Shown: positions 1 through 11,463, numbered from the stretch's first letter. The stretch: 64,000 nt of DNA from Janthinobacterium violaceinigrum (GCF_009208555.1 NZ_WFLI01000015.1:62001-126000), one strand, 5' to 3'. Notes: a model not told the origin generated them from the letters alone. Numbers and translations: made by a program.

Positions 1-244
1 ACTCTCCCCGTACGAATGTGGCTTTGAAGCATTCGAAGACGCGCGCATGAAATTTGATGTGCGCTACTATCTGGTCGCAATCCTGTTTATTTTGTTCGAT
101 CTGGAAACGGCATTCTTTTTCCCATGGGGCGTTGCAATGCGCGACCTGGGCTGGGCCGGTTTCGTCACGATGATGGTGTTCATCGCTGAATTCGTGGTCG
201 GATTTTGGTACATTTGGAAGAAAGGTGCCCTTGACTGGGAATAA
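1..244 (+). CDS. nuoA: NADH-quinone oxidoreductase subunit A (3' part)
   Basis: This is the C-terminal part of the small membrane subunit NuoA of respiratory complex I. The reading frame is open from base 2, so the true start lies before the window. The visible residues begin with SPYECGFE, the conserved loop of NuoA/ND3 that carries its cysteine, followed by [21 protein letters not shown] and two predicted membrane helices. An internal ATG at base 47 falls after that conserved loop and cannot be the start. nuoB begins three bases after the stop, as expected for the first pair of a nuo operon. Confidence 0.95.
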   Translation, partial: LSPYECGFEAFEDARMKFDVRYYLVAILFILFDLETAFFFPWGVAMRDLGWAGFVTMMVFIAEFVVGFWYIWKKGALDWE

Positions 245-247
245 GCC

Positions 248-724
248 ATGGCTATTGAAGGCGTATTAAGCGAAGGTTTCATCACCACCTCGGCCGACAA
301 GCTGATCAACTGGGCGCGCACCGGGTCTATGTTCCCGATGACGTTCGGTCTGGCCTGCTGTGCGGTCGAAATGATGCATGTGGGCGCAGCCCGCTACGAT
401 ATGGACCGTTTCGGCGTCGTGTTTCGTCCGTCGCCGCGTCAGTCCGACGTCATGATCGTTGCCGGCACCCTGTGCAACAAGATGGCGCCGGCCCTGCGCA
501 AGGTCTACGACCAGATGGCAGAGCCACGCTGGGTCATCTCGATGGGTTCCTGCGCCAATGGCGGCGGGTACTACCATTACTCCTACTCTGTGGTGCGCGG
601 CTGCGACCGCATCGTGCCCGTCGACGTGTATGTGCCTGGCTGTCCTCCGACCGCTGAAGCCTTGTTGTACGGCATCATGCAGTTGCAGAACAAGATCAAG
701 CGTACCAGCACGATCGCACGCTAA
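248..724 (+). CDS. nuoB: NADH-quinone oxidoreductase subunit B
   Basis: NuoB carries the terminal 4Fe-4S cluster N2, which passes electrons to ubiquinone at the interface of the peripheral arm and the membrane arm. The 158-residue protein shows the typical ligands: the adjacent pair C37-C38 in [11 protein letters not shown]102 in [10 protein letters not shown] and C132 in [14 protein letters not shown]. The length is usual for the betaproteobacterial form, which lacks the N-terminal extension of some homologues. It lies three bases after nuoA and 17 bases before nuoC, so the genes are surely cotranscribed. Confidence 0.97.
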   Translation: MAIEGVLSEGFITTSADKLINWARTGSMFPMTFGLACCAVEMMHVGAARYDMDRFGVVFRPSPRQSDVMIVAGTLCNKMAPALRKVYDQMAEPRWVISMGSCANGGGYYHYSYSVVRGCDRIVPVDVYVPGCPPTAEALLYGIMQLQNKIKRTSTIAR

Positions 725-741
725 CGGGGCCGCTTCAGATT

Positions 742-1335
742 ATGACAACACATTTAGAAGTATTGCAAAACGCCCTCGGCACTGCCCTGGGCGATCGCGT
801 TAGCACGACCGTTGCGCTGGGCGAAGTGACCCTGGTCGTCAAGGCCGAGGACTACCTGGCCGTGATGCAAACCTTGCGCGACGATCCGACCCTGCATTTC
901 GAGCAATTGCTCGACCTGTGCGGCGTCGACTACTCGACCTATGGCGACGGTAGCTGGGATGGCCTGCGTTTCGCGGCCGTCTCGCACCTGCTGTCGGTCA
1001 AGCACAACTGGCGCGTGCGCGTGCGCGTGTTCGCACCGGACGACGACATGCCGCTGCTGCCTTCCGTGGTGGGTATCTGGCGTGCCGTCAACTGGTACGA
1101 GCGCGAAGCGTTCGACCTGCTGGGCATCCTCTTCGAAGGCCACAACGACTTGCGCCGCCTGCTGACCGACTACGGTTTCATCGGCCATCCGTTCCGCAAG
1201 GATTTCCCCGTCTCCGGCTATGTCGAGATGCGCTACGATCCGGAACAAAAGCGCGTGATTTACCAGCCCGTGACGATCGAGCCGCGGGAAAACGTGCCGC
1301 GCGTGATCCGCGAAGAACATTACGGGATGAAATAA
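742..1335 (+). CDS. nuoC: NADH-quinone oxidoreductase subunit C
   Basis: NuoC is the 30 kDa-type subunit of the complex I connecting module, without cofactors of its own. The 197-residue protein contains the family signature near residues 116-154, with [26 protein letters not shown] and GHPFRKDFP. Here nuoC and nuoD are separate genes, unlike the fused nuoCD of Escherichia coli. The last base of its TAA stop is also the first base of the nuoD ATG, a one-base overlap that suggests translational coupling. Confidence 0.97.
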   Translation: MTTHLEVLQNALGTALGDRVSTTVALGEVTLVVKAEDYLAVMQTLRDDPTLHFEQLLDLCGVDYSTYGDGSWDGLRFAAVSHLLSVKHNWRVRVRVFAPDDDMPLLPSVVGIWRAVNWYEREAFDLLGILFEGHNDLRRLLTDYGFIGHPFRKDFPVSGYVEMRYDPEQKRVIYQPVTIEPRENVPRVIREEHYGMK

Positions 1336-2588
1336 TGGCTGAGATTAAGAACTACACCCTGAACTTTGGGCCACAGCATCCGGCCGCGCACGGTGTGCTG
1401 CGCCTGGTGCTGGAGATGGATGGCGAAGTCATCCAGCGCGCCGACCCGCATATCGGCCTGCTGCACCGCGCCACCGAGAAGCTGGCCGAGCAAAAGACCT
1501 ACCTGCAATCCGTGCCGTACATGGACCGTCTCGACTATGTGTCGATGATGTGCAATGAACACGCGTACGTGATGGCCATCGAAAAGATGCTGGGCCTGGA
1601 AGTGCCCCTGCGCGCGCAGTACATCCGCGTCATGTTCGACGAGATGACGCGCATCCTGAATCACCTGATGTGGCTGGGCACCCACGCGTTGGACGTCGGC
1701 GCCATGGGGCCGTTCCTGTATTGCTTCCGCGACCGCGAAGACTTGTTTGACGCCTACGAGGCAGTGTCGGGCGCGCGCATGCACGCGGCCTACTACCGTC
1801 CGGGCGGCGTGTACCGCGACCTGCCGGACGCGATGCCGCAGCACAAGGCGTCGATCATCCGCAACGCCAAGGCCATCGGCAAGCTGAACGAAAACCGCCA
1901 GGGTTCGCTGCTGGACTTCATCGAAGACTTCGCGCGCCGTTTCCCGAACTCGGTGGACGAGTACGAAACCCTGCTGACCGACAACCGTATCTGGAAACAG
2001 CGTACCGTCGGCATCGGCGTGGTCTCGCCGGAAGATGCGCTGGCCATGGGCTTTACGGGCGCCATGCTGCGCGGCTCGGGCGTGCAGTGGGACTTGCGCA
2101 AGAAACAGCCGTACGAAGTGTACGACCTGATGGATTTCGACATTCCTATCGGCACCAACGGCGATTGCTACGACCGCTACCTGGTCCGCGTGGAAGAGCT
2201 GCGCCAGTCGAACCGCATCATCAAGCAATGCGTGGAGTGGCTGCGCAACAATGAAGGTCCTGTCATGACCAGCAACCGCAAGGTGGCGCCTCCGGGCCGC
2301 GTCGACATGAAGACCAACATGGAATCGCTGATTCACCACTTCAAGCTGTTTACGGAAGGTTTCCACGTGCCGCCAGGCGAGGCCTACAGCGCCGTGGAAC
2401 ATCCGAAGGGCGAGTTCGGCGTGTACCTGGTGTCCGATGGCGCCAACAAGCCGTACCGCATGAAACTGCGCGCGCCAGACTACGCCCACTTGCAGTCGCT
2501 CGACGAGATGGCGCGTGGGCACATGCTTGCCGACGCCGTGACCATCATCGGGACGCAAGATATCGTGTTCGGCAGTATTGACCGCTAA
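1335..2588 (+). CDS. nuoD: NADH-quinone oxidoreductase subunit D
   Basis: NuoD is the 49 kDa subunit, related to the large subunit of NiFe hydrogenases, and forms most of the quinone-binding cavity together with NuoB. The 417-residue protein begins with the conserved [16 protein letters not shown] and [12 protein letters not shown] motifs, which line the quinone site. It ends with the signature [12 protein letters not shown]. The length is normal for a stand-alone NuoD. The start overlaps the nuoC stop by one base, and nuoE follows after 12 bases. Confidence 0.97.
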   Translation: MAEIKNYTLNFGPQHPAAHGVLRLVLEMDGEVIQRADPHIGLLHRATEKLAEQKTYLQSVPYMDRLDYVSMMCNEHAYVMAIEKMLGLEVPLRAQYIRVMFDEMTRILNHLMWLGTHALDVGAMGPFLYCFRDREDLFDAYEAVSGARMHAAYYRPGGVYRDLPDAMPQHKASIIRNAKAIGKLNENRQGSLLDFIEDFARRFPNSVDEYETLLTDNRIWKQRTVGIGVVSPEDALAMGFTGAMLRGSGVQWDLRKKQPYEVYDLMDFDIPIGTNGDCYDRYLVRVEELRQSNRIIKQCVEWLRNNEGPVMTSNRKVAPPGRVDMKTNMESLIHHFKLFTEGFHVPPGEAYSAVEHPKGEFGVYLVSDGANKPYRMKLRAPDYAHLQSLDEMARGHMLADAVTIIGTQDIVFGSIDR

Positions 2589-2600
2589 GAGGCAAAAAGT

Positions 2601-3080
2601 ATGTTGTTATCAGAGCAATGCTATAAGAAAATTGACCGCGAGCTGGCCAAGTACCCGGCCGACCAGCGTCAGTCGGCCGTCATGGCCGCGCTGGCCCATG
2701 CCCAGGATGAACTGGGCTGGCTGGCGCCGGAAACCATGAAGGAACTGGCCGATTACATCGGCATGCCGGCGATTGCCGTGCAGGAAGTGGCCACGTTCTA
2801 CAATATGTACAACGTGAAACCCGTGGGCAAGCACAAGATCACCGTGTGCACCAACCTGCCATGCGCCCTGTCGGGCGGCGTGCGCGCTGCAGACTACCTG
2901 AAGCAGAAACTGGGTATCGATTTCCGCGAAACCACCGCTGACGGCCAGTTCACCCTGGTTGAAGGCGAGTGCATGGGTGCTTGCGGCGATGCGCCTGTCT
3001 TGCTGGTCAGTAATAAAACCATGTGCAGCTGGATGTCGAACGAGAAAATCGACGCCATGCTGGAGGAACTCAAGAAATGA
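2601..3080 (+). CDS. nuoE: NADH-quinone oxidoreductase subunit E
   Basis: NuoE is the 24 kDa-type subunit of the NADH dehydrogenase module and holds the 2Fe-2S cluster N1a. The 159-residue protein has a thioredoxin-like fold with four cluster ligands visible at C83 and C88 ([12 protein letters not shown]) and at C124 and C128 ([11 protein letters not shown]). The stop codon overlaps the nuoF start by four bases (ATGA at 3077-3080), so the two partners of the NADH-binding subcomplex are translationally coupled. Confidence 0.97.
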   Translation: MLLSEQCYKKIDRELAKYPADQRQSAVMAALAHAQDELGWLAPETMKELADYIGMPAIAVQEVATFYNMYNVKPVGKHKITVCTNLPCALSGGVRAADYLKQKLGIDFRETTADGQFTLVEGECMGACGDAPVLLVSNKTMCSWMSNEKIDAMLEELKK

Positions 3081-4372
3081 CGTCACTCCACAACCGCCAT
3101 ATCGATCCATTGATCCTGAAGGATCTGGATGGCAAGAACTGGCATTTGCAAGATTATGTGAACCGCGGCGGCTATTCGGCCCTGCGGCGTATCCTGGAAG
3201 AGAAAATCACGCCGGAACAGATCATCGCCGACCTCAAGGCTTCGTCCTTGCGCGGCCGTGGCGGCGCGGGTTTCCCTACCGGCTTGAAGTGGAGCTTCAT
3301 GCCGCGCCAGTTCCCGGGTCAAAAATACCTCGTCTGCAATACAGATGAAGGCGAACCGGGCACTTTCAAGGACCGCGACATCATTCGTTACAATCCCCAT
3401 GCGCTGATCGAAGGCATGGCCATTGGCGCTTATGCGATGGGCATCACCGTGGGTTACAACTACATCCACGGCGAGATCTTCCAGGAATACCTGCGTTTCG
3501 AAGAAGCGCTGGAAGAGGCGCGCGCCGCCGGTTTCCTGGGCGACAAGATCATGGGCAGCGAGTTCTCGTTCCAGTTGCATGCGCACCATGGTTATGGCGC
3601 CTACATCTGCGGCGAAGAAACGGCCCTGCTGGAGTCGCTGGAAGGCAAGAAAGGCCAGCCGCGCTTCAAGCCGCCTTTCCCTGCCTCGTTTGGCCTGTAC
3701 GGCAAGCCGACGACGATCAACAACACGGAAACCTTCGCGGCCGTGCCATTCGTGCTGAACATCGGTCCAGAGAAATACCTGGCCATGGGCAAGCCGAACA
3801 ATGGCGGTTCGAAGATCTTCTCGATCTCGGGCGACGTGGAAAAACCGGGCAACTACGAAGTGCCGCTCGGCACCCCGTTTGCGACCCTGCTGGAACTGGC
3901 AGGCGGCATGCGCGGTGGCAAAAAGATCAAGGCCGTGATCCCTGGCGGTTCGTCCGCTCCGGTGATCCGCGGCGACATCATGATGCAGACCGACCTGGAC
4001 TATGACTCGATCGCGAAAGCCGGTTCGATGTTGGGTTCGGGCGCCGTCATCGTGATGGACGAAACACGCTGCATGGTAAAGGCGCTGGAACGCCTGTCCT
4101 ACTTCTACTTTGAAGAATCGTGCGGCCAGTGTACGCCTTGCCGTGAAGGCACAGGCTGGATGTACCGCATGGTGCACCGCATCGAGCAGGGGCAGGGTCG
4201 TCCAGACGACCTGGACATGCTCAACTCGATCGCCGACAACATCCAGGGCCGCACCATTTGCGCGCTGGGCGATGCGGCTGCCATGCCGGTACGGGCCTTC
4301 ATTAAGAATTTCCGTGAAGAATTTGAATATCATATCGAGCACAAGCATTGCTTAGTGCCCGCATATATCTAA
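3077..4372 (+). CDS. nuoF: NADH-quinone oxidoreductase subunit F
   Basis: NuoF binds NADH and FMN and carries a 4Fe-4S cluster; it is where electrons enter complex I. The 431-residue protein has the glycine-rich nucleotide-binding stretch [14 protein letters not shown], the flavin-site sequence [14 protein letters not shown], and cluster ligands in [12 protein letters not shown] plus the later cysteine in [10 protein letters not shown]. The open frame runs further upstream to 3023, but that part lies inside nuoE. The ATG at 3077 gives the normal N-terminus and a four-base overlap with nuoE. Confidence 0.96.
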   Translation: MTSLHNRHIDPLILKDLDGKNWHLQDYVNRGGYSALRRILEEKITPEQIIADLKASSLRGRGGAGFPTGLKWSFMPRQFPGQKYLVCNTDEGEPGTFKDRDIIRYNPHALIEGMAIGAYAMGITVGYNYIHGEIFQEYLRFEEALEEARAAGFLGDKIMGSEFSFQLHAHHGYGAYICGEETALLESLEGKKGQPRFKPPFPASFGLYGKPTTINNTETFAAVPFVLNIGPEKYLAMGKPNNGGSKIFSISGDVEKPGNYEVPLGTPFATLLELAGGMRGGKKIKAVIPGGSSAPVIRGDIMMQTDLDYDSIAKAGSMLGSGAVIVMDETRCMVKALERLSYFYFEESCGQCTPCREGTGWMYRMVHRIEQGQGRPDDLDMLNSIADNIQGRTICALGDAAAMPVRAFIKNFREEFEYHIEHKHCLVPAYI

Positions 4373-4394
4373 GCTGCGTCAGGTAACGATCACC

Positions 4395-6728
4395 ATGGTT
4401 GAAATCGAAATAGACGGCAAAAAAGTCGAAGTCCCTGCTGGTAGCATGGTGATGGACGCCGCCAACAAATTGGGAACCTACATTCCGCACTTCTGCTATC
4501 ACAAGAAATTGTCGATCGCAGCGAACTGCCGCATGTGCCTGGTCGAAGTGGAAAAGGCGCCCAAGCCTTTGCCCGCTTGTGCGACCCCGGTCAGTGCCGG
4601 CATGATCGTGCGCTCCGCCAGCGACAAAGCTGTGCAGGCGCAAAAGTCGGTCATGGAATTCTTGCTGATTAACCACCCGCTCGATTGCCCTATCTGCGAT
4701 CAGGGCGGCGAATGCCAGTTGCAAGACTTGGCTGTGGGCTACGGCAAGAGCGAATCGCGCTACAAGGAAGACAAGCGCGTCGTGCAGCCGAAGGAAGCCG
4801 GTCCGCTGGTCTCCATGCAGGAAATGTCGCGCTGCATCCAGTGCACCCGTTGCGTACGCTTTGGCCAGGAAGTGGCCGGCGTGATGGAGCTGGGCATGAT
4901 CGGCCGCGGCGAACACTCGGAAATCGTGTCCTTCGTGGGCCAGACGGTCGACTCCGAACTGTCGGGCAACATGATCGACCTGTGCCCTGTCGGCGCACTG
5001 ACCTCGAAACCGTTCCGCTACAGCGCCCGTACGTGGGAACTGTCGCGCCGCAAATCGGTCAGCCCGCATGACGGCCTGGGTTCGAACCTGATCGTGCAAG
5101 TGAAAGCTGGCAAGGTCAAGCGCGTACTGCCGCTGGAAAACGAAGCCGTCAACGAGTGCTGGATCTCGGACAAGGACCGTTTCTCGTACGAAGCGCTGGA
5201 CAGCGCCGAACGCCTGACCACCCCGATGCTGAAACAAGGCAACGAGTGGAAAGAAGTCGATTGGCAAACGGCGCTGGAATACGTGGCGCACGGTTTGAAA
5301 AACATCAAGCACGAGCATGGCGCCGACGCCATCGCCGCGCTGGCAACGCCGCATTCGACCGTCGAAGAGCTGGTCCTGCTGCAAAAAGTGGCCCACGGTC
5401 TCGGTTCCGAGCACGTCGACTTCCGCCTGCGCCAGACCGACTTCGCGCTCGACGCGTCCGTCAAGCCATGGCTGGGCATGCCGATCAACGAATTTGGCCA
5501 GATCAAGCGCGCCTTCGTCATCGGCTCGTTCCTGCGCAAGGACCACCCGTTGCTGGCCACGCGTTTGCGCGCGTCCGTCAAGGGCGGCGCCAAGCTGTCG
5601 ATCCTGCACGCCTCCGACGATGATCAACTGATCACCATCGCCAACAAGATGATCGCAGCGCCTAGCGATTGGCTGGCGGCCTTGTCGGAAGTGGTCGTCG
5701 CTGTTGCCAAAGCGAAAGAAATCGCCGCACCAGCCGGTTTCGAAGCGATTGCCGCTTCGGACGTGGCCGTTGCGATTGCCGCCAGCCTGATGGCCGGCGA
5801 CAACGGCGCCGTGCTGCTGGGTAACGCGGCAACGCAACACCCGCAAGCGTCGCAGCTGCATGCTGCCGCGCAATGGATCGCCGAACAGACGGGCGCCAAG
5901 CTCGGTTACCTGACGGAAGCGGCCAACACGGTTGGCGCGCACCTGGTCGCCAAGCCGCGCGCCAACGTGCAAGCTGCGTTTGCCGTGCCGAAGAAAGCCT
6001 ACGTGCTGCTGCACGCGGAGCCGGAACTCGATGCCGCCAATCCACAAGCGGCCCGCGCCGCCCTGGACAAGGCCGAGATGGTCGTGGCGATGTCGGCCTT
6101 CAAGCACGGCATGGATTACGCCGATGTCTTGCTGCCGATCGCCCCGTTCGCTGAAACCTCGGGCACCTTCGTGAACTGCGAAGGCCGCGCGCAAAGCTTC
6201 AACGGCACCGTGAAACCGCTGGCGGAAACCCGTCCGGCCTGGAAAGTGCTGCGCGTCCTGGGCAACATCCTGGGCCTGGCCGGTTTCGACTACGACACGT
6301 CCGAAGCGATCCGCGACGAAGCGTTTGGCGCCGGCGTGACCGATTTGTCGGCACAGCTGAACAACATCGCCAAGAACGCGCCGGAAGCGGCAGCGTACGC
6401 ACCGGCATCGCCGGCGCTGCAACGCATCGCCGACGTGCCGATCTACTTCGCCGACGCGCTGGTACGCCGCTCCGAACCGCTGCTGCGCACGGTCGATGGC
6501 GCCGCGCCGCAAGCCCATCTGTCCGCCGAACTGGCTGGCAAGCTGGGCATCAAGGCAGGCGACAAGGTCAAAGTGGCGCAAGGCTCCGGCAGCGCCATCC
6601 TGGTGGCGGCAATCCATGCCGGCCTGCCAGCCAATGTGGTCAAAGTGTCGGCGGCGCATGCCTCGACGGCTAGCCTGGGCGGCATGTTCGGTGACATCAC
6701 AGTTGAAACAGCAGAGGGGAAAATCTGA
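4395..6728 (+). CDS. nuoG: NADH-quinone oxidoreductase subunit G
   Basis: NuoG is the largest peripheral subunit and wires electrons from the flavin through several iron-sulfur clusters. In the 777-residue protein the N-terminal 2Fe-2S ligands are C34, C45, C48 and C62. A histidine-plus-cysteine cluster lies in [18 protein letters not shown], and a further cluster in [15 protein letters not shown]. The rest is a molybdopterin-oxidoreductase-like domain without catalytic function, alanine-rich in its later part. The gap to nuoF is 22 bases, and the stop overlaps the nuoH start by one base. Confidence 0.96.
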   Translation: MVEIEIDGKKVEVPAGSMVMDAANKLGTYIPHFCYHKKLSIAANCRMCLVEVEKAPKPLPACATPVSAGMIVRSASDKAVQAQKSVMEFLLINHPLDCPICDQGGECQLQDLAVGYGKSESRYKEDKRVVQPKEAGPLVSMQEMSRCIQCTRCVRFGQEVAGVMELGMIGRGEHSEIVSFVGQTVDSELSGNMIDLCPVGALTSKPFRYSARTWELSRRKSVSPHDGLGSNLIVQVKAGKVKRVLPLENEAVNECWISDKDRFSYEALDSAERLTTPMLKQGNEWKEVDWQTALEYVAHGLKNIKHEHGADAIAALATPHSTVEELVLLQKVAHGLGSEHVDFRLRQTDFALDASVKPWLGMPINEFGQIKRAFVIGSFLRKDHPLLATRLRASVKGGAKLSILHASDDDQLITIANKMIAAPSDWLAALSEVVVAVAKAKEIAAPAGFEAIAASDVAVAIAASLMAGDNGAVLLGNAATQHPQASQLHAAAQWIAEQTGAKLGYLTEAANTVGAHLVAKPRANVQAAFAVPKKAYVLLHAEPELDAANPQAARAALDKAEMVVAMSAFKHGMDYADVLLPIAPFAETSGTFVNCEGRAQSFNGTVKPLAETRPAWKVLRVLGNILGLAGFDYDTSEAIRDEAFGAGVTDLSAQLNNIAKNAPEAAAYAPASPALQRIADVPIYFADALVRRSEPLLRTVDGAAPQAHLSAELAGKLGIKAGDKVKVAQGSGSAILVAAIHAGLPANVVKVSAAHASTASLGGMFGDITVETAEGKI

Positions 6729-7810
6729 TGGCTCTGCCTGAATTTGTAAACGTCATCAACAGCAGCGGCCAGGATTTGCTGGGCGGCTCCTGGCCGTTCT
6801 TCTGGACCCTGATCAAGATCCTGTGCGTGCTGCTGCCGCTGATGGGCCTGGTTGCCTACCTGACCTTGTGGGAACGCAAGCTGATCGGCTGGATCCAGAT
6901 CCGCGTGGGTCCGAACCGCGTGGGCCCGCTGGGCTTGCTGCAACCGATCGCCGATGCGCTGAAACTCTTGTTCAAAGAGATCATCATCCCGTCCAAGGCC
7001 GCCAAGGGCCTGTTCGTGATCGGCCCGATCATGACCATCATGCCGGCCCTGGCCGCCTGGTCGGTCGTGCCGTTCGGTCCGCAAGCCGTGCTGGCCAACG
7101 TCAACGCAGGCTTGCTGATGCTGCTGGCGATTACCTCGATGGAAGTCTACGGCATCATCATCGCCGGCTGGGCTTCGAACTCGAAGTACTCGTTCATGGG
7201 CGCCATGCGCGCTTCGGCACAGATGATTTCGTATGAAATCCCGATGGGCTTCGTGATGGTCATCGTGCTGATGGTCTCGGGCAGCCTGAACTTCATCGAC
7301 ATCGTCGGCGGCCAGCAAATCGGCTTCTTCGCCGACAAGGGCGTGAACTTCATGTCGTGGAACTGGCTGCCGCTGCTGCCGATGTTCGTCATCTACCTGG
7401 TGTCGGGCCTGGCTGAAGCCAACCGCCACCCGTTCGACGTCGTCGAAGGCGAGTCGGAAATCGTGGCCGGCCACATGGTCGAGTACTCGGGCATGGCCTA
7501 CGCCATGTTCATGCTGGCCGAATACGCCAACATGATCCTGATCGGCGCCCTGGCTTCGATCATGTTCCTCGGTGGCTGGTCCGCACCATTTGCTTTCCTT
7601 GAGTTCTGGGGTGGTTTCGGCGGCTTCTTCTGGCTGTTCGCCAAGACCTTCTTCATCGTGTCGGTGTTTATCTGGGTGCGCGGTACTTTCCCACGCTACC
7701 GTTATGACCAGATCATGCGCCTCGGCTGGAAAGTGTTTATCCCGTTGACGCTGGTCTACCTGGTCTTCGTCGCTGCCTGGATGCAGACATCCTGGAATAT
7801 TTGGAAGTAA
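6728..7810 (+). CDS. nuoH: NADH-quinone oxidoreductase subunit H
   Basis: NuoH is the membrane subunit that joins the peripheral arm to the proton-pumping arm and completes the quinone chamber. The 360-residue protein has about eight hydrophobic helices. It shows the family signatures [19 protein letters not shown] near residues 48-66 and [19 protein letters not shown] near residues 228-246, the charged loop that contacts NuoB and NuoD. The ATG shares its first base with the nuoG stop. Confidence 0.97.
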   Translation: MALPEFVNVINSSGQDLLGGSWPFFWTLIKILCVLLPLMGLVAYLTLWERKLIGWIQIRVGPNRVGPLGLLQPIADALKLLFKEIIIPSKAAKGLFVIGPIMTIMPALAAWSVVPFGPQAVLANVNAGLLMLLAITSMEVYGIIIAGWASNSKYSFMGAMRASAQMISYEIPMGFVMVIVLMVSGSLNFIDIVGGQQIGFFADKGVNFMSWNWLPLLPMFVIYLVSGLAEANRHPFDVVEGESEIVAGHMVEYSGMAYAMFMLAEYANMILIGALASIMFLGGWSAPFAFLEFWGGFGGFFWLFAKTFFIVSVFIWVRGTFPRYRYDQIMRLGWKVFIPLTLVYLVFVAAWMQTSWNIWK

Positions 7811-7824
7811 GAGAGTGCATACGA

Positions 7825-8313
7825 ATGGATAAGGTAAAAGATTTCTTCAGCAGCCTCTTGTTAGGCGAGCTGATCAAGGGCATGGCGTTGACAGGCAAGT
7901 ACATGTTTTCGCGCAAGATCACGGTGCAATTCCCGGAAGAGAAGACACCGATCTCGCCGCGTTTCCGTGGCTTGCACGCGCTGCGCCGCTACCCGAACGG
8001 CGAGGAACGTTGCATCGCCTGCAAACTGTGCGAAGCGGTTTGCCCGGCGATGGCCATCACGATCGAATCGGAACAGCGTGACGACGGCTCGCGCCGCACC
8101 ACGCGTTACGATATCGACTTGACCAAGTGCATCTTCTGCGGTTTCTGCGAAGAGTCCTGCCCGGTCGATTCGATCGTCGAGACGCAAATCCTGGAATACC
8201 ACGGCGAGAAACGCGGGGATTTGTATTACACGAAAGAGATGTTGCTGGCCGTAGGTGATCGTTATGAAAATGACATCGCCGCTGCGCGCGCCGCCGACGC
8301 ACCTTATCGCTGA
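7825..8313 (+). CDS. nuoI: NADH-quinone oxidoreductase subunit I
   Basis: NuoI is the ferredoxin-like subunit with two 4Fe-4S clusters (N6a and N6b) between NuoG and NuoB. The 162-residue protein has two CxxCxxCxxxCP motifs: C63, C66, C69, C73 and C102, C105, C108, C112. A TTG at 7801 would extend the frame by eight residues, but it overlaps nuoH. The ATG at 7825 gives the standard N-terminus [11 protein letters not shown]-rich hairpin follows the stop codon. Confidence 0.96.
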   Translation: MDKVKDFFSSLLLGELIKGMALTGKYMFSRKITVQFPEEKTPISPRFRGLHALRRYPNGEERCIACKLCEAVCPAMAITIESEQRDDGSRRTTRYDIDLTKCIFCGFCEESCPVDSIVETQILEYHGEKRGDLYYTKEMLLAVGDRYENDIAAARAADAPYR

Positions 8314-8318
8314 TGGAT

Positions 8319-8344
8319 GCGCCGCAGCTGAGAGGCTGCGGCGC
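8319..8344 (+). other. Intercistronic hairpin between nuoI and nuoJ
   Basis: Nine-base arms GCGCCGCAG and CTGCGGCGC pair perfectly around an eight-base loop, directly after the nuoI stop. No T-run follows, so this is not a typical intrinsic terminator. It may stabilise the upstream mRNA segment or set different expression levels of the peripheral-arm and membrane-arm genes within the operon; that role is inference. Confidence 0.6.
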
Positions 8345-8379
8345 GCCCCTCGTTCATCTGTACGTCTATTGGGTTTTTT

Positions 8380-9012
8380 ATGGACTTTAAAACAATTTTG
8401 TTTTACGCCTTCGCGCTGATCTTGATTCTGGCAGCGACGCGCGTCATCACGGCCCGTAATCCGGTCCACGCAGTACTGTTCCTGGTGCTGTCCTTCTTTT
8501 CCGCAGCGGGCATCTGGATGCTGCTGCAAGCTGAATTCCTGGCCATCGTGCTGGTATTGGTGTATGTCGGCGCCGTGATGGTGCTGTTCCTCTTCGTGGT
8601 CATGATGCTCGATATCAATATCGACCGCATGCGCGAAGGTTTCTGGGGCTATCTGCCGCTGTCCGTGACGGTGGGCGTGATCATCGTGCTGGAAATGGCT
8701 GCCGTCCTGTGGCACGGTTTCCGCAACTTTGCGCCGAGCATCGCTCCCGTGAACGTCAACCTGGGCGGCACCAAGGAACTGGGCCTGCTGATCTACACGA
8801 AATATGTGTTCGCTTTCGAGATCGCTGCCGTCGTGCTGCTGGTGGCCATCGTTGCCGCAGTTGCACTGACCCTGCGCAAACGCAAGGACACCAAGCATTT
8901 TGCTCCAGGCGATGCGGTACGCGTCAAGCGCAACGACCGCCTGAAGATCATCAAGATGGACGCGGTCGTCGAGCGTCCTGCGGCTGAGCCGGAAGTTAAG
9001 GAGGCACCATGA
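8380..9012 (+). CDS. nuoJ: NADH-quinone oxidoreductase subunit J
   Basis: NuoJ is a membrane subunit of complex I that helps transmit conformational change along the membrane arm. The 210-residue protein has about five hydrophobic helices. The conserved stretch [20 protein letters not shown] near residues 53-72 contains the family's helix-breaking region. The hydrophilic tail after residue 165 is lysine/arginine rich and ends in EPEVKEAP. It is separated from nuoI by 66 bases, the largest gap in this part of the operon, and overlaps nuoK by four bases. Confidence 0.95.
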   Translation: MDFKTILFYAFALILILAATRVITARNPVHAVLFLVLSFFSAAGIWMLLQAEFLAIVLVLVYVGAVMVLFLFVVMMLDINIDRMREGFWGYLPLSVTVGVIIVLEMAAVLWHGFRNFAPSIAPVNVNLGGTKELGLLIYTKYVFAFEIAAVVLLVAIVAAVALTLRKRKDTKHFAPGDAVRVKRNDRLKIIKMDAVVERPAAEPEVKEAP

Positions 9013-9317
9013 CATTATCGCTCACACATTTTCTGGTCCTGGGCGCGATCCTGTTCGCAATCTCGATCGTCGGTATTTTCCTGAACCGCAAGAACATCAT
9101 CGTATTGCTGATGGCAATCGAATTGATGTTGCTGGCGGTGAATATGAATTTCATCGCGTTCTCCCATTTCATGGGCGACGCGGCCGGTCAGATCTTCGTT
9201 TTCTTCATCCTGACGGTTGCCGCCGCTGAGTCGGCTATCGGTCTGGCTATTCTGGTGGTGATGTTCCGTAATCTGGATACCATCAACGTCGAAGACCTGG
9301 ACAGCCTCAAAGGCTGA
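9009..9317 (+). CDS. nuoK: NADH-quinone oxidoreductase subunit K
   Basis: NuoK is the ND4L-type subunit, a small three-helix membrane protein with buried glutamates in the proton path. The 102-residue protein carries [16 protein letters not shown], with the first conserved glutamate in helix 2, and [13 protein letters not shown], with the second in helix 3. Length and motif spacing match the family. The start overlaps nuoJ as ATGA at 9009-9012. Confidence 0.96.
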   Translation: MTLSLTHFLVLGAILFAISIVGIFLNRKNIIVLLMAIELMLLAVNMNFIAFSHFMGDAAGQIFVFFILTVAAAESAIGLAILVVMFRNLDTINVEDLDSLKG

Positions 9318-9363
9318 TGTTTTTCAGACTCGATCTCTCGAATAATAACGATTAAGGTTCATC

Positions 9364-11463
9364 ATGGCGGGGCAACTCCTCAACCCTAACCTCCTTCTTG
9401 CCGTACCGCTGGCGCCGCTGGCCGGTGCCGCGATTGCAGGCTTGCTTGGCACCCAGTTCCTGGGTAATTTGGTCGGACGCAAGACGTCGCATACCGCGAC
9501 GATCCTGGGCGTACTGATTGCGTTCATCCTGTCCGTGCAGACACTGCTGGCAGTGATGGATGGCGCGACATTCAATGGCACGATCTATAACTGGATGACG
9601 ATCGGCACCCTGAAGATGGAAGTGGGCTTCCAGATCGATTCGCTGTCGGCGATGATGATGTGCGTGGTCACCTTCGTCTCCCTGATGGTGCACATCTACA
9701 CGATCGGCTACATGAAGGACGACGAAGGCTACAACCGCTTCTTCGCCTACATCTCGCTGTTCACGTTCTCGATGCTGATGCTGGTCATGGCCAACAACTT
9801 CCTGCAACTGTTCTTCGGTTGGGAAGCCGTGGGCCTGGTTTCCTACCTCTTGATCGGTTTCTGGTACCAGCGTCCGACGGCCATCGTGGCCAACATGAAG
9901 GCTTTCCTCGTCAACCGCGTGGGCGACTTCGGCTTCATTCTGGGCATCGGCCTGCTGCTGGCGTTTGCCGGCACCATGAACTACCAGGAAGTATTCGCCA
10001 AGAAAGACGAACTGGCGCTGCTGACGATGCCAGGCACCGACTGGGCCCTGCTGACCGTGGCCTGCATCTGCCTGTTCATCGGCGCGATGGGCAAGTCGGC
10101 GCAATTCCCGCTGCACGTGTGGCTGCCTGACTCGATGGAAGGTCCTACCCCGATCTCGGCACTGATCCACGCCGCGACGATGGTGACGGCCGGTATCTTC
10201 ATGGTCTCGCGCATGTCGCCGCTGTTCGAACTGTCCGACACGGCACTGTCCTTCATCCTGGTGATCGGCTCCATCACGGCGCTGTTCATGGGCTTCCTGG
10301 GCATCATCCAGAACGACATCAAGCGCGTCGTCGCTTACTCGACCCTGTCGCAGCTGGGCTACATGACCGTGGCGCTGGGTTCGTCCGCGTACTCCGTGGC
10401 CGTGTTCCACCTGATGACGCACGCATTCTTCAAGGCACTGCTGTTCCTGGGCGCCGGTTCCGTCATCATCGGCATGCACCATGACCAGGACATCCGCAAC
10501 ATGGGCGGCCTGCGCAAATACATGCCGATCACCTGGATCACTTCCCTGATCGGTTCGCTGGCCCTGATCGGCACGCCGCTGTTCTCCGGTTTCTACTCGA
10601 AAGACAGCATCATCGAAGCCGTCGAAGCAACGCACATCTGGGGTGCTGGCTTTGCCCAGTTCGCCGTGCTGGCTGGCGTGTTCGTCACCGCGTTCTACTC
10701 GTTCCGCATGTACTTCCTCGTCTTCCACGGCAAGGAACGTTTCGGCCAGGCGCATGCGCACGGCCATGACGACCATCACGCACCGAAAGCGGCCCATGGC
10801 GCGCACGGCGATGCGCATGACGACCATCACGAAGAGGAAGAGGACGACCACGGCCACCACGGCCTGGAACCTGGCCAGAAGCCGCACGAGTCCCCATTCG
10901 TCGTATGGTTCCCGCTGGTGATGCTGGCGATCCCTTCCTTGATCATCGGTTACCTGACGATCGGCCCGATGCTGCATGGCGATTTCTTCAAGGGCGTGAT
11001 TTTTGTGGGCGAAAACCATCCAGCAATGGAAGAGTTGTCGCATGAATTCCACGGCGCAATGGCGATGGCGATCCACGGCCTGTCGACGGCACCGTTCTGG
11101 CTGGCATTGTCCGGCGTGGTGGCAGCCTACTACTGCTACATGGTCAACCCGCGCGTACCGGCCTGGTTCTTTGCCAAGTTCCACGCGATCCACACCCTGC
11201 TGGACAACAAGTACTACATGGACAAGTTCAATGAAGTCGTGTTCGCCGGCGGTGCCCGCTTGCTGGGTAATGGCCTGTGGAACTTCGGTGACAAGAAGCT
11301 GATCGATGGCCTGCTGGTCAACGGTAGCGCCAAGGTCGTCGCCTGGCTGTCCTCGCTGTCGCGAGTGCTGCAGACCGGCTACATCTATCACTATGCATTC
11401 GTGATGATCCTGGGCGTGCTGGGCTTCCTGATCTATTTCCTGCCATTCTGGCCCGCTAAGTAA
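9364..11463 (+). CDS. nuoL: NADH-quinone oxidoreductase subunit L
   Basis: NuoL is the distal antiporter-like proton-pumping subunit with the long lateral helix. The 699-residue protein has the conserved glutamate in FFGWEAVGLVSYLLIG and the stretch HVWLPDSMEGPTPISALIHA, with the charged residues of the half-channels. A hydrophilic insert at about residues 460-510 is very rich in histidine, aspartate and glutamate, which explains some of its length compared with the roughly 610-residue E. coli protein. It lies 46 bases after nuoK and 29 bases before nuoM. Confidence 0.96.
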   Translation: MAGQLLNPNLLLAVPLAPLAGAAIAGLLGTQFLGNLVGRKTSHTATILGVLIAFILSVQTLLAVMDGATFNGTIYNWMTIGTLKMEVGFQIDSLSAMMMCVVTFVSLMVHIYTIGYMKDDEGYNRFFAYISLFTFSMLMLVMANNFLQLFFGWEAVGLVSYLLIGFWYQRPTAIVANMKAFLVNRVGDFGFILGIGLLLAFAGTMNYQEVFAKKDELALLTMPGTDWALLTVACICLFIGAMGKSAQFPLHVWLPDSMEGPTPISALIHAATMVTAGIFMVSRMSPLFELSDTALSFILVIGSITALFMGFLGIIQNDIKRVVAYSTLSQLGYMTVALGSSAYSVAVFHLMTHAFFKALLFLGAGSVIIGMHHDQDIRNMGGLRKYMPITWITSLIGSLALIGTPLFSGFYSKDSIIEAVEATHIWGAGFAQFAVLAGVFVTAFYSFRMYFLVFHGKERFGQAHAHGHDDHHAPKAAHGAHGDAHDDHHEEEEDDHGHHGLEPGQKPHESPFVVWFPLVMLAIPSLIIGYLTIGPMLHGDFFKGVIFVGENHPAMEELSHEFHGAMAMAIHGLSTAPFWLALSGVVAAYYCYMVNPRVPAWFFAKFHAIHTLLDNKYYMDKFNEVVFAGGARLLGNGLWNFGDKKLIDGLLVNGSAKVVAWLSSLSRVLQTGYIYHYAFVMILGVLGFLIYFLPFWPAK

